Positions 51,476 to 60,727 of a stretch of DNA of 64,000 nucleotides are shown here, one piece after another. How positions within the stretch are numbered: position 1 is the stretch's first letter; every line of letters starts with the position of its first letter. The stretch comes from Bacteroidales bacterium (lineage in GTDB: Bacteria; Bacteroidota; Bacteroidia; Bacteroidales; Paludibacteraceae). The translations under genes and the position numbers were made by a program. A model generated the notes under the pieces. It did no database searches. It saw nothing but the letters and a program-made list of their open reading frames with translations, and was not told where the DNA came from. The stretch is taken from positions 30,769 through 94,768 of the forward strand of contig SUWZ01000004.1 of NCBI GenBank assembly GCA_015061185.1, read 5' to 3'.

Positions 51476-52566
51476 GTCAATTCAAAATCACAAAAGCAAA
51501 ACTTGTTGCGACAATATTAGCATTGTTCGTATCATTCTCTTTGCCAACTTTTGCGAGCGAGGGATTAACTCCGGAAAAGCAAGAGAAGGAGGAAGTAGAT
51601 ATGAAAAAGTTAATATTCGGACATATTAGCGATGCTTATGATTGGCATATAACAACGATAGATGGGCACCATATATCGATACCATTGTTATGCATCGTTA
51701 AGGGTCAAAACGGTTGGGATCTATTTTGCTCCTCCAAGTTGGGTCATGAGGGCCATTACACGGAGTACAATGGATATAGAATTGCAGAAGAAGGAGAACC
51801 AAACGCAGGAAAAATAATAGAAGTGAGTACAGGCGAACGACCATTGGATATCTCGATAACCAAGAATGTACTTTCACTATTAATGAGTTGCGCTCTCCTA
51901 TTAGCCATATTCTTGTCAATTGCGAACAAGTACAAGAAGAACAATCGTACACGTCCAACAGGATTACAAGCATTATTGGAACCACTGATAATATCGCTTC
52001 ATGATGATATCATTAAGCCAAGTATTGGAAAGAACTATAAGAAATTCTCGTCCTACTTACTGACAGCGTTTTTCTTTATATTCTTAAACAACTTATTAGG
52101 AATCATACCGATATTTCCGGGAGGAGCCAATTTGACAGGAAATATAGCAATTACGTTGGTATTAGCAGTAATAACATTCTTGTTAACAAATATATTCGGA
52201 ACCAAAGAGTATTGGAAAGAGATATTTTGGCCTGAAGTACCGGCTTGGTTGAAAGTTCCGATTCCAATCATGCCATTTATTGAGTTGATAGGAATCTTTA
52301 CAAAACCGTTTGCATTATGCATACGTCTCTTTGCGAATATGTTTGCCGGACACGTAATGGTATTAGTGCTAATAGGTTTGATATTCGTATTTTCATCGAC
52401 GTTAGGAACAGCAGTAGGAGGAGCAGTATCGGTATTCTCCGTTCTATTGGTAGTGTTTATGTCATTGTTGGAGTGCTTGGTATGTTTCATTCAAGCCTAC
52501 GTATTTACAATGCTATCAGCAATATTCATTGGTTTAGCACAAGTTGAACCACATCATTCAAAATAA
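51472..52566 (+). CDS. atpB: ATP synthase Fo subunit a
   Basis: From ATG 51472 (MSQFKITKAKLVATILALFV) a 364-residue protein. A signal-like N-terminal hydrophobic segment ends LPTFASEG, and about 100 residues of probable periplasmic domain follow (DAYDWHITTIDGHHISIPLL, WDLFCSSKLGHEGHYTEYNG). Then come the five to six membrane helices of subunit a. The essential Arg is in FALCIRLFANMFAGHVMV, and the last helix region ends AYVFTMLSAIFIGLA. A 43-residue upstream extension of the frame (to 51343) would overlap the previous gene and is rejected. The extended N-terminus is longer than the E. coli form (about 270 residues). Confidence 0.95.
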   Translation: MSQFKITKAKLVATILALFVSFSLPTFASEGLTPEKQEKEEVDMKKLIFGHISDAYDWHITTIDGHHISIPLLCIVKGQNGWDLFCSSKLGHEGHYTEYNGYRIAEEGEPNAGKIIEVSTGERPLDISITKNVLSLLMSCALLLAIFLSIANKYKKNNRTRPTGLQALLEPLIISLHDDIIKPSIGKNYKKFSSYLLTAFFFIFLNNLLGIIPIFPGGANLTGNIAITLVLAVITFLLTNIFGTKEYWKEIFWPEVPAWLKVPIPIMPFIELIGIFTKPFALCIRLFANMFAGHVMVLVLIGLIFVFSSTLGTAVGGAVSVFSVLLVVFMSLLECLVCFIQAYVFTMLSAIFIGLAQVEPHHSK

Positions 52567-52592
52567 AAGAGAATAATAAACGTAAATAATAA

Positions 52593-52865
<273 letters not shown>

Positions 52866-52887
52866 TAATCTCTAAAAAGAAGAAGCT

Positions 52888-53388
52888 ATGGATTTATTAA
52901 CACCGGACTTTGGACTATTGTTTTGGATGGTGCTTAGCTTCTCTATATTGGCACTCATATTGGGGAAATTCGGCTGGCCGGTAATCGTCAGTATGATTGA
53001 AGAGAGAGGAAACTACATCGAAGAATCGCTTAAAAAAGCAGATGAGGCAAATGCCGCATTAGCAAATATCAAAGCCGAAGGAGAAAAACTATTGGCAGAG
53101 ACAAAAAATGAGCGATTGGAGATGTTAAAAGAAGCATCTGAACAAAAAAATCGAATGATTGCTGAAGCCCAAGCGCAAGCAAATATAGAGGCTGCAAAAA
53201 TCATTGAAAGAGGTAACGAAAGCGTCCAATTGGAGAAGGATAATGCCGTCAAAGAGATTCGCTCTCAAGTCGCAGAATTATCTGTAAAAATTGCAGAAAA
53301 GATTATTCGTGGCGAGTTGAAAGATGCAAAAGCTCAAGATGACATGATAACAAAACTTTTGGATGAAATTAACATCGCAAAATCGTAA
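52888..53388 (+). CDS. atpF: ATP synthase Fo subunit b
   Basis: A 166-residue protein with one N-terminal membrane helix (residues about 8-28, FGLLFWMVLSFSILALILGK) and a long charged coiled coil rich in Ala, Glu and Lys (ESLKKADEANAALANIKAEG, AKIIERGNESVQLEKDNAVK). It forms the peripheral stalk that holds F1 still against the rotor. A single b gene is present, as expected for a heterotroph. It is 22 nt downstream of atpE and 6 nt upstream of atpH. Confidence 0.95.
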   Translation: MDLLTPDFGLLFWMVLSFSILALILGKFGWPVIVSMIEERGNYIEESLKKADEANAALANIKAEGEKLLAETKNERLEMLKEASEQKNRMIAEAQAQANIEAAKIIERGNESVQLEKDNAVKEIRSQVAELSVKIAEKIIRGELKDAKAQDDMITKLLDEINIAKS

Positions 53389-53394
53389 TAGCTG

Positions 53395-53949
53395 ATGATT
53401 ACAGGTAAAATTTCAGCAAGATATGCAAAAGCTCTTTATAAATTTGCAGAAGAGCAAAAGCAGGAGGAGACTGTTTACAACGAGATGAAAATAGTTGCCA
53501 ACAGTTTCATGGATGTACCGCAACTAAATGAGGCACTATCTAATCCTACATTGTCTGCAGATAAGAAAAAAGCTTTGCTTATCACAGCTGCAGGTACCCA
53601 AGTATGTGCCGAATTCAAGCGTTTTGTGGATTTGGTCGTCGAGCATAAACGAGAGGAATACTTTCAAAGCATCAGTCTTGTTTATCAAGATCTTTACCGC
53701 AAGGAAAAGAACATTGTAATAAGCAAGATTACTTCTGCCCAACCAATTACAGAAGCAGAAGAAGAGCGTATGAAAAATGCTGTGAAGAGTATAACTACCG
53801 GAACCATTGAATTTGAAAAATGCGTAGATCCGGAATTGATTGGAGGCTTTATACTAAATGTGGAGACCTACCAATTGGATGCAAGCATAAAAAGTCAATT
53901 GAGAATGGTAAAAGATAAGTTATTGCACAGTAACGCAAAAGATGTTTAA
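53395..53949 (+). CDS. atpH: ATP synthase F1 subunit delta
   Basis: A 184-residue protein with the OSCP/delta fold. It begins MITGKISARYAKALYKFAEE, and the C-terminal part holds VISKITSAQPITEAEEERMK and DPELIGGFILNVETYQLDAS, where IGGF is the most conserved segment. It joins the peripheral stalk to the top of F1. Its reading frame starts 6 nt after atpF. Confidence 0.95.
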   Translation: MITGKISARYAKALYKFAEEQKQEETVYNEMKIVANSFMDVPQLNEALSNPTLSADKKKALLITAAGTQVCAEFKRFVDLVVEHKREEYFQSISLVYQDLYRKEKNIVISKITSAQPITEAEEERMKNAVKSITTGTIEFEKCVDPELIGGFILNVETYQLDASIKSQLRMVKDKLLHSNAKDV

Positions 53950-53983
53950 CTTTTATGTATTCGTAAATTAAAAAGAAACAATT

Positions 53984-55564
53984 ATGGCAATAAAAGCAAG
54001 TGAAGTATCCGACGTGCTAAAAATGCAACTACAAGAACTCGATACGAAAGTAAAATTCGAGGAAGTAGGAACCGTACTGCAAGTTAGTGACGGTGTAGTT
54101 CGCATGTACGGTCTGCAAAATGCCGAAGCAGGAGAACTATTAGAGTTCGAAAACGGCATTAATGCGGTGGTCTTGAACTTGGAAGAGGATAACGTTGGAG
54201 CCGTATTATTGGGTCCAACTGACCAAATTAGTGAGGGAGACACCGTAAAAAGAACCGGTCGTATCGCTTCCATCATGACGGGAGAAGGTATGGTTGGACG
54301 AGTTGTAAATTCAATTGGAGCCCCAATAGATGGTTTAGGACCAATTAAAGGAGAGTTGATAGAGATGCCTTTGGAAAGAAAAGCACCTGGTGTAATCTTT
54401 CGTGAACCGGTAAAACAACCGTTACAAACAGGTATCAAAGCTATTGACGCCATGATTCCTATCGGTCGCGGTCAACGTGAGTTGATTATTGGAGACCGTC
54501 AAACGGGAAAAACTGCAATTGCAATTGACACAATCATAAACCAAAAAGAGGCTTACGAGAGCGGAAATCCTGTTTATTGTATCTACGTTGCTGTGGGACA
54601 AAAAGGTTCAACAGTTGCTAACATTGTAAATACATTGAAAGAGCATGGTGCAATGGATTACACCATTATCGTATCTGCAACAGCATCTGACCCTGCCGCT
54701 ATGCAATACTTTGCACCATTTGCAGGTGCTGCAATCGGAGAATATTTCCGTGACCAAGGGAAGCATGCTTTAGTGGTATATGATGACCTATCAAAACAAG
54801 CGGTTGCATATCGTGAGGTATCTTTGATTTTGAAACGTCCATCAGGACGTGAGGCTTATCCTGGAGATGTATTCTATCTTCACTCAAGATTGTTGGAACG
54901 TGCCGCAAAAATTATTAATAATGACAATGTGGCATCGCAAATGAACGACTTGCCTAAATCTTTGCAAGGAAGAGTAAAAGGTGGTGGATCATTAACTGCA
55001 CTTCCAATTATTGAGACACAAGCCGGAGACGTTTCTGCGTATATTCCGACCAACGTAATTTCAATTACCGACGGACAAATATTCTTGGAAACTAATATGT
55101 TTAACGCAGGTATCCGTCCTGCAATTAACGTGGGTATCTCTGTATCTCGTGTGGGTGGTAGTGCTCAAGTGAAAGCTATGAAGTCTATTGCCGGAACATT
55201 GAAAACAGATCAAGCTCAATACCGCGAATTGGAATCTTTCACCCGATTCGGAGGAGATATGGATGCTGTAACCAAAATGACAATCGACAAAGGTATCAGA
55301 AATACTGAGCTTTTGAAACAACCTCAATATACCCCATACCCTGTAGAACATCAAATTGCGGTAATCTATTGTGGTACTCAAGGTTTATTGAATGTTATTC
55401 CGGTTGAAAAGGTTCCTGAATTTGAAAAAGATTTCATCGAAAGATTGGAACATCTACATAAAGAAGATGTACTTGCTCAATTAAAGAAAGGAATCATCGA
55501 TGATAACATCAAAGGCATCTTAAAACAAGAAGCGGAAGTTGTTATTAAAAAAATTAATGTTTAG
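53984..55564 (+). CDS. atpA: ATP synthase F1 subunit alpha
   Basis: A 526-residue non-catalytic nucleotide-binding subunit. Walker A GDRQTGKT is at residues 170-177. [20 protein letters not shown] holds Walker B, and [20 protein letters not shown] is the alpha/beta signature. The Arg finger lies in the conserved [13 protein letters not shown] stretch. Normal length, no irregularities. It is separated from atpH by 34 nt and from atpG by 3 nt. Confidence 0.98.
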   Translation: MAIKASEVSDVLKMQLQELDTKVKFEEVGTVLQVSDGVVRMYGLQNAEAGELLEFENGINAVVLNLEEDNVGAVLLGPTDQISEGDTVKRTGRIASIMTGEGMVGRVVNSIGAPIDGLGPIKGELIEMPLERKAPGVIFREPVKQPLQTGIKAIDAMIPIGRGQRELIIGDRQTGKTAIAIDTIINQKEAYESGNPVYCIYVAVGQKGSTVANIVNTLKEHGAMDYTIIVSATASDPAAMQYFAPFAGAAIGEYFRDQGKHALVVYDDLSKQAVAYREVSLILKRPSGREAYPGDVFYLHSRLLERAAKIINNDNVASQMNDLPKSLQGRVKGGGSLTALPIIETQAGDVSAYIPTNVISITDGQIFLETNMFNAGIRPAINVGISVSRVGGSAQVKAMKSIAGTLKTDQAQYRELESFTRFGGDMDAVTKMTIDKGIRNTELLKQPQYTPYPVEHQIAVIYCGTQGLLNVIPVEKVPEFEKDFIERLEHLHKEDVLAQLKKGIIDDNIKGILKQEAEVVIKKINV

Positions 55565-55567
55565 TAA

Positions 55568-56440
55568 ATGGCATCATTAAAAGAAGTAAAAGCAAGAATT
55601 GGTTCGGTAAATACTACAAAAAAGATTACCGGAGCTATGAAGATGATTTCTTCGGCAAAATTGAAAAAGGCCCAAATGGCTATCGAAAATATTTCGCCGT
55701 ATCAAAGTCGTCTTAATGGGATCTTGAACAACTTTTTGGCCACAGAATCTGATTTTCAATCCGATTTTTCGGCAGTAAGAGAGGTCAAGAACTTGGCAAT
55801 TGTAGTTTTTTCTTCTAATTCAAGCCTTTGTGGAGCTTTCAATTCAAACGTCATAAAAGAGTTGAATGCGGTAATAAAAAGAGAGGCTGATGCTCAGACT
55901 TCTGTAACCCTCTACCCTATCGGTAAAAAGGTTAAAGAGGCTTCGCAAAAGATGAGTGGTGTGAAAATCGTTGATATCTCTAACGATTTGGCTAATCATC
56001 CTTCTTTTGATGGCATTAGCGAAATTACCAACGAACTAATGGCTAAATTTTTGAATAAAGAGTATGATAAAGTTATTGTGATTTATCACCACATGAAGAA
56101 TACTGCTGTTCAAAAATTGACAACTGAAACATTCCTTCCTATCACATTGGAAGCGAGTGGAGAGGGCGAAAAAATGTGTGGCGACTACTTGGTGGAACCA
56201 AGCAAGGCTGAAATTTTGGAATCCCTATTGCCAAAGGCGTTACGTACTAAAATGTATGCTTGTTTATTGGATTCTAATGCATCTGAACATGGTGCAAGGG
56301 TTGTGGCTATGCAAGTGGCTACTGATAACGCCAATGAACTGATTAATGAGCTAACTATTTTGTACAACAAGACACGTCAACAAGCTATTACAAGCGAATT
56401 GTTGGATATCGTCGGCGGTGCGGCAGCGTTGTCTAATTAG
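55568..56440 (+). CDS. atpG: ATP synthase F1 subunit gamma
   Basis: A 290-residue central-stalk subunit. The N-terminal helix MASLKEVKARIGSVNTTKKI followed by TGAMKMISSAKLKKAQ, and the C-terminal helix ATDNANELINELTILYNKTR, form the rotor coiled coil. A conserved SLCGAFNSNV lies between them. It is the last gene of the operon and ends 23 nt before a near-perfect terminator. Confidence 0.97.
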   Translation: MASLKEVKARIGSVNTTKKITGAMKMISSAKLKKAQMAIENISPYQSRLNGILNNFLATESDFQSDFSAVREVKNLAIVVFSSNSSLCGAFNSNVIKELNAVIKREADAQTSVTLYPIGKKVKEASQKMSGVKIVDISNDLANHPSFDGISEITNELMAKFLNKEYDKVIVIYHHMKNTAVQKLTTETFLPITLEASGEGEKMCGDYLVEPSKAEILESLLPKALRTKMYACLLDSNASEHGARVVAMQVATDNANELINELTILYNKTRQQAITSELLDIVGGAAALSN

Positions 56441-56463
56441 AAGCAACAAAGCACACATACATA

Positions 56464-56499
56464 AAAAAAGGATGTTTCGTTGTCGAAACATCCTTTTTT
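56464..56499 (+). terminator. Terminator of the ATP synthase operon
   Basis: A perfect 16-bp hairpin: arms 56464-56479 and 56484-56499 (AAAAAAGGATGTTTCG), loop TTGT. The 3' arm ends in six T residues. It is the strongest terminator in the window. Confidence 0.93.
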
Positions 56500-56560
56500 G
56501 CATAAATCTATTTAGGGAATTTCAAAAATTGTGCGAATTGAATTCATTAACCCAACTTAA

Positions 56561-56601
56561 AATTTTTCTCAAATAGGCTCAAAATAAAATTTAAACAACT
56601 T
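56561..56601. repeat. Inverted R1 end upstream of era
   Basis: AATTTTTCTCAAATAGGCTC followed by AAAATAAAATTTAAACAACTTC has the same arrangement as 40181-40226. Only this end is recognisable here. Confidence 0.6.
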
Positions 56602-56690
56602 CAAAAAATCTTACGTAACTTATAAATCATTGTTGTTTACCTCTCTAAAAAGAATGAAATAATCTAAATTTTAAGACGGAATTAGGTGGT

Positions 56691-56714
56691 AAATTAGCAA
56701 AATTCCGCTAATTT
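56691..56714. promoter_or_regulatory. Inverted repeat overlapping the era promoter, operator candidate
   Basis: AAATTAGC (56691-56698) and GCTAATTT (56707-56714) form a perfect 8-bp dyad with an 8-nt spacer, lying where the -33 element should be. The position would suit a repressor. Confidence 0.4.
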
Positions 56715-56717
56715 TTG

Positions 56718-56725
56718 TAAATTTG
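56718..56725 (+). promoter_or_regulatory. era -7 element
   Basis: TAAATTTG is a perfect TAnnTTTG box 16 nt before the ATG. It may drive era, der and the following membrane protein. Confidence 0.55.
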
Positions 56726-56741
56726 CAAAAAATGATCTATT

Positions 56742-57623
56742 ATGCATAAATCTGGTTTTGTAAATATAGTCGGAAATCCTAATGTTGGCAAATCAACATT
56801 GATGAATGCATTGGTAGGTGAAAAGATATCAATTATCACCTCGAAAGCACAAACAACACGCCATCGAATCATGGGTATCGTAAATGGTGAAGATTTTCAG
56901 ATAGTCTATTCAGACACACCCGGAGTTCTTAAACCGAATTACAAACTTCAAGAGTCGATGCTGAACTTTTCTACCGGTGCACTTACAGATGCAGACATAA
57001 TATTGTACGTCACCGATGTGGTAGAGAGTTTCGATAAGAACCAAAGTTTCTTAGAAAAAGTAAAAAAACAATCAGCACCGGTTATGCTGATTATTAACAA
57101 AATAGACTTAACAAATCAAGAAAAATTGATAGAATTGGTCGAGAAATGGAAAGAGGTTCTGCCTGATACTGAGATTATTCCTATTTCTGCCACCAACAAT
57201 TTTAATTTAGATCATTTATTGAAACGCATAAAAGCTCAATTACCGGATTCACCTCCGTTTTTTGAAAAAGATGCATTGACAGATAAGCCGGCTCGATTTT
57301 TTGTAACAGAGATTATTCGAGAAAAAATTTTGACAAATTACGACAAAGAGGTTCCCTACTCTGTTGAGGTGGTAGTAGAGAGTTTCAAAGAGGATAAAAA
57401 GATGATTCATATAAATGCTGTAATCTACGTAGAACGGGATTCTCAAAAAGGTATAATCATCGGTCAGGGTGGAAAAATGCTGAAGAAAGTCGGAACAGAA
57501 GCAAGAAAAGATATTGAAAGTTTTTTCGATAAAAAAGTATTTTTGGAACTGTATGTCAAAGTAGAAAAAGATTGGCGAAATAAAGAGAATAAGTTAAAAG
57601 ATTTTGGGTATCAGAACTATTGA
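56742..57623 (+). CDS. era: GTPase Era
   Basis: A 293-residue GTPase that binds 16S rRNA and assists 30S ribosome maturation. Switch and nucleotide motifs are GNPNVGKST (residues 11-19), SDTPGVLKP, NKIDL and SATNNFNLD. The C-terminal KH domain has IGQGGKMLKKVGTEARKDIE followed by KVFLELYVKVEKDWR. Length is normal. It is followed by der after 52 nt. Confidence 0.97.
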   Translation: MHKSGFVNIVGNPNVGKSTLMNALVGEKISIITSKAQTTRHRIMGIVNGEDFQIVYSDTPGVLKPNYKLQESMLNFSTGALTDADIILYVTDVVESFDKNQSFLEKVKKQSAPVMLIINKIDLTNQEKLIELVEKWKEVLPDTEIIPISATNNFNLDHLLKRIKAQLPDSPPFFEKDALTDKPARFFVTEIIREKILTNYDKEVPYSVEVVVESFKEDKKMIHINAVIYVERDSQKGIIIGQGGKMLKKVGTEARKDIESFFDKKVFLELYVKVEKDWRNKENKLKDFGYQNY

Positions 57624-57675
57624 TTATTAATTGTCAATTGATTAACAATCCCAATAAACATAAAAGTAAAATTCT

Positions 57676-58989
57676 ATGAGCAATTTAGTAGCAATAGTAG
57701 GTCGTCCCAACGTAGGAAAATCAACATTATTCAATCGTTTAACACAAACACGCGATGCGATTGTAAACGAAGAAGCGGGAACAACGCGAGACCGACAATA
57801 TGGGAAAGTAGATTGGAATGGGAAAGAATTTTCCGTAGTTGATACCGGAGGTTGGGTGGTAAATTCTGATGATATTTTCGAAGAGGAGATTCGGAAACAA
57901 GTAAATATAGCAATAGAAGAGGCTGATGTAATTTTATTTGTCGTAGATGTTCAAAATGGGATTACCGATTTAGATGAAAGAGTTGCACAAATCCTTCGCT
58001 CTTCAAAAAAAGAGGTGGTATTGGTTTGTAATAAGGTGGACAACACTTCACTGCAATATTATTCGGCAGAATTTTATAAATTTGGTTTAGGGGAACCCTA
58101 CTGTATCTCCTCTATCTCCGGCTCAGGAACGGGTGATTTATTAGACGTGATATTGGAGAAACTTCCTCAAAAAAAGGAGGAAGAGATGGAGGAAGATCTG
58201 CCGCGCTTTGCGGTTGTTGGTCGCCCCAACGCCGGAAAATCATCTATCATCAATGCCTTTATGGGCGAAGATCGATACATCGTTACTGACATTGCCGGCA
58301 CAACTCGAGATAGCATAAACTCTCGCTATACCAAGTTTGGATATGATTTTTACTTGGTAGATACTGCCGGAATTAGAAAAAAGGGGAAAGTTACAGAAGA
58401 TTTGGAATACTTCTCTGTTATACGCTCCATTCGGTCTATTGAAAATTCAGACGTTTGTATCTTAATGATTGATGCGACAAGGGGAATAGAGGCACAAGAT
58501 ATGAACATCGTACAACTAATTCAACGAAATAAAAAGGGATTGGTTGTTTGCGTTAATAAGTGGGACTTAATCACAAACAAAGATGCCAAGAGTACTCTTT
58601 CTGTAGAAAAGGCTATCAGAGAACGATTGTCTCCGTTTACCGATTTCCCAATCATATTTACATCTGCTATAACAAAGCAAAGAATTATGAAGGTGATTGA
58701 GACTGCAATGGAGGTGTACGAAAACAAAAAAAGAAAAATATCAACAAGCAAGTTAAATGAATTTTTCTTGCCATTGATTGAAAACTATCCTCCACCTGCA
58801 ACTAAAGGCAAATACATAAAAATCAAGTATGTAACACAATTGCCGGACACTCAAATTCCTTCGTTTGTCTTCTATGCAAACCTTCCTCAATATGTAAAAG
58901 AACCCTACAAACGCTTTTTAGAGAACAAATTGAGAGCAGAGTGGAATTTTGGAGGGACTCCAATCAACATCTTTATTAGACAAAAATAG
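57676..58989 (+). CDS. der: GTPase Der (EngA)
   Basis: A 437-residue protein with two tandem GTPase domains and a C-terminal KH-like domain, needed for 50S ribosome assembly. Domain 1 has GRPNVGKST (residues 8-16), VDTGGWVV and NKVD. Domain 2 has GRPNAGKSS (about residues 183-191), [12 protein letters not shown] and NKWDL. The C-terminus ends [15 protein letters not shown], the typical Der terminus. It follows era and precedes the DUF4010 gene by 15 nt. Confidence 0.97.
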   Translation: MSNLVAIVGRPNVGKSTLFNRLTQTRDAIVNEEAGTTRDRQYGKVDWNGKEFSVVDTGGWVVNSDDIFEEEIRKQVNIAIEEADVILFVVDVQNGITDLDERVAQILRSSKKEVVLVCNKVDNTSLQYYSAEFYKFGLGEPYCISSISGSGTGDLLDVILEKLPQKKEEEMEEDLPRFAVVGRPNAGKSSIINAFMGEDRYIVTDIAGTTRDSINSRYTKFGYDFYLVDTAGIRKKGKVTEDLEYFSVIRSIRSIENSDVCILMIDATRGIEAQDMNIVQLIQRNKKGLVVCVNKWDLITNKDAKSTLSVEKAIRERLSPFTDFPIIFTSAITKQRIMKVIETAMEVYENKKRKISTSKLNEFFLPLIENYPPPATKGKYIKIKYVTQLPDTQIPSFVFYANLPQYVKEPYKRFLENKLRAEWNFGGTPINIFIRQK

Positions 58990-59004
58990 GAGTAAACAGA
59001 CAAA

Positions 59005-60288
59005 ATGGAAGAGATATTGGACATAATGCCTATAGACCTAAAGAATTTCGTACTAATCACACTCTATTCTTTGGTTATAGGACTATCACAAAGAAAGTTA
59101 TACTTAAAAGAGGATGGATACAATTCATTTGGGTCTGATCGGACATTTACACTGATTGGGATTTTAGGTTATATACTCTATCTATTGGATCCGATAACCA
59201 TGCGCTTATACCTTTGTGGTGGCATATCTATTGTAGTGATATTGGCAATTAGTTATGTTCATAAAATATTTATGCTGAAGCGTTTCGGAATCACCTCCAT
59301 AATGATTGCATTTGTAACGTATGGATTGGCACCACTGATCTATATGAAACCCCTTTGGGTATCGGTGCTGATCGTTGTTACCGTCTTGATTCTGACCGAA
59401 ATGAAAAACAAATTCATCCAATTTACCAAACGAATGCAAGACGAAGAGTTTATTAACTTAGCTAAATTCCTCATAATATGGGGAGTGATTTTACCCATAC
59501 TTCCTCGCACCGAAATTATCGAAGGATTGGATTTAACGCCCTACAGCATTTGGTTAGCAACAGTGGTGATTTCCGGAATTTCGTACGTAAGTTACTTGCT
59601 GAAAAAATATGTTTTCAAAGATTCGGGAATCATTGTTTCCGGAATATTAGGAGGAATATACAGTAGTACTGCAACGTGCGTGATATTGGCTAAAAAAGTT
59701 TTAAAGGCAGAGAATAACAAATTCCAATATATTTCTGCAATATTTTGTGCTATCACCATGATGTATTTGAAGTTTATGATTTTACTGGGGATATTCAATA
59801 TCGACCTGCTAAAAAAGTATTGTCATATATTTCTCATCATGTTTACTTTCTCGGCAATAATTTCTGTGATATTTTATTTTTACTACAGAAAAAAAGAGAG
59901 CACTTTAGATAAAATATCTGCAGAAGAATACAAAGAAAGCAATCCATTGGAATTTAAAGTAGCATTGATATTTGCATCGTTATTCATTGCTTTCACGCTA
60001 ATAACTCATTATACATTGCAATATTTTGGAGATAGCGGATTGATGACCCTCTCTGTTTTAGTAGGTGTAACCGATATCAATCCATTCTTAATCAACCTAT
60101 TTCAATCCAATAATAATGTAGGAGAAACTATTTTGATACAAGCTGCATTTCAAGCTATAATAAGCAATAATGTTGTCAAAATGCTTTATTGCATATTCTT
60201 CTCAAAAAAGAGTATTCTCAAACCTCTTATATTGGGCTTCGGAGCGATTTGTATTACAAATATAATTTTACTGCTGATATTTTTGTAA
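59005..60288 (+). CDS. DUF4010/MgtC-family integral membrane protein
   Basis: A 427-residue inner-membrane protein with about eleven hydrophobic helices. The first part matches MgtC/SapB proteins: ITLYSLVIGLSQRKLYL, then SDRTFTLIGILGYILYLL with the conserved R-T-F pattern. The second half is the DUF4010 domain: GILGGIYSSTATCVILAKKV, and LSVLVGVTDINPFLINLFQS near the C-terminus. It could move an ion or small solute, but the substrate is unknown. It begins 15 nt after der, so it is probably in the same operon despite no known functional link. Confidence 0.83.
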   Translation: MEEILDIMPIDLKNFVLITLYSLVIGLSQRKLYLKEDGYNSFGSDRTFTLIGILGYILYLLDPITMRLYLCGGISIVVILAISYVHKIFMLKRFGITSIMIAFVTYGLAPLIYMKPLWVSVLIVVTVLILTEMKNKFIQFTKRMQDEEFINLAKFLIIWGVILPILPRTEIIEGLDLTPYSIWLATVVISGISYVSYLLKKYVFKDSGIIVSGILGGIYSSTATCVILAKKVLKAENNKFQYISAIFCAITMMYLKFMILLGIFNIDLLKKYCHIFLIMFTFSAIISVIFYFYYRKKESTLDKISAEEYKESNPLEFKVALIFASLFIAFTLITHYTLQYFGDSGLMTLSVLVGVTDINPFLINLFQSNNNVGETILIQAAFQAIISNNVVKMLYCIFFSKKSILKPLILGFGAICITNIILLLIFL

Positions 60289-60413
60289 AGGGGGAATAGG
60301 ATATATCATATCTATCAGAAAATATCGCTTCCATTTTCCGTATAAATTTTCAAAAGAGAGCCATTTTTTTTGAAAAAAAAGTAAAAAAAAGGAGAAATTT
60401 AAAAGGAGGTTAT

Positions 60414-60421
60414 TATCTTTG
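60414..60421 (+). promoter_or_regulatory. -7 element of the oad operon
   Basis: TATCTTTG, a perfect TAnnTTTG box, lies 39 nt before the oadG ATG. The -33 region has no TTTG. Confidence 0.55.
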
Positions 60422-60460
60422 GTACTGAAAAGAAAGAAAATAATATTTAATAGGAATAAA

Positions 60461-60718
60461 ATGGAAAATTTTTTAGAATCATTACAACTAATGGTGATTG
60501 GAATGGCAACCGTATTTTCGGTATTGCTTTTAGTCATCTTCTTAGGAAATTTACTTATTAAAGCGATAAATAGATTTGCACCGGAAGAGGTTGCAACAAA
60601 AGTGACAAATCAACGTGAGAACGCTGCAATAGACCCGACTGTAGCACAAGCTATACAACTTGCAATAGCACAAATTACGAATGGGAAAGGGAAAGTAGAA
60701 AAAATAGAAAAAAAATAA
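60461..60718 (+). CDS. oadG: Oxaloacetate decarboxylase gamma-type subunit
   Basis: From ATG 60461 an 85-residue protein with one N-terminal membrane helix (residues about 9-31, MVIGMATVFSVLLLVIFLGN) and a charged cytoplasmic tail with VAQAIQLAIAQITNGKGK. This is the OadG layout: the subunit holds the carboxyltransferase to the membrane pump. A 14-residue extension from TTG 60419 would include the -7 promoter box and is rejected. It is 9 nt upstream of oadA. Confidence 0.9.
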   Translation: MENFLESLQLMVIGMATVFSVLLLVIFLGNLLIKAINRFAPEEVATKVTNQRENAAIDPTVAQAIQLAIAQITNGKGKVEKIEKK

Positions 60719-60727
60719 GATAAAAAA

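Noticed and set aside
53968..54453. Minus-strand frame of 161 codons opposite atpA
   Set aside because: Shadow of highly conserved atpA sequence.
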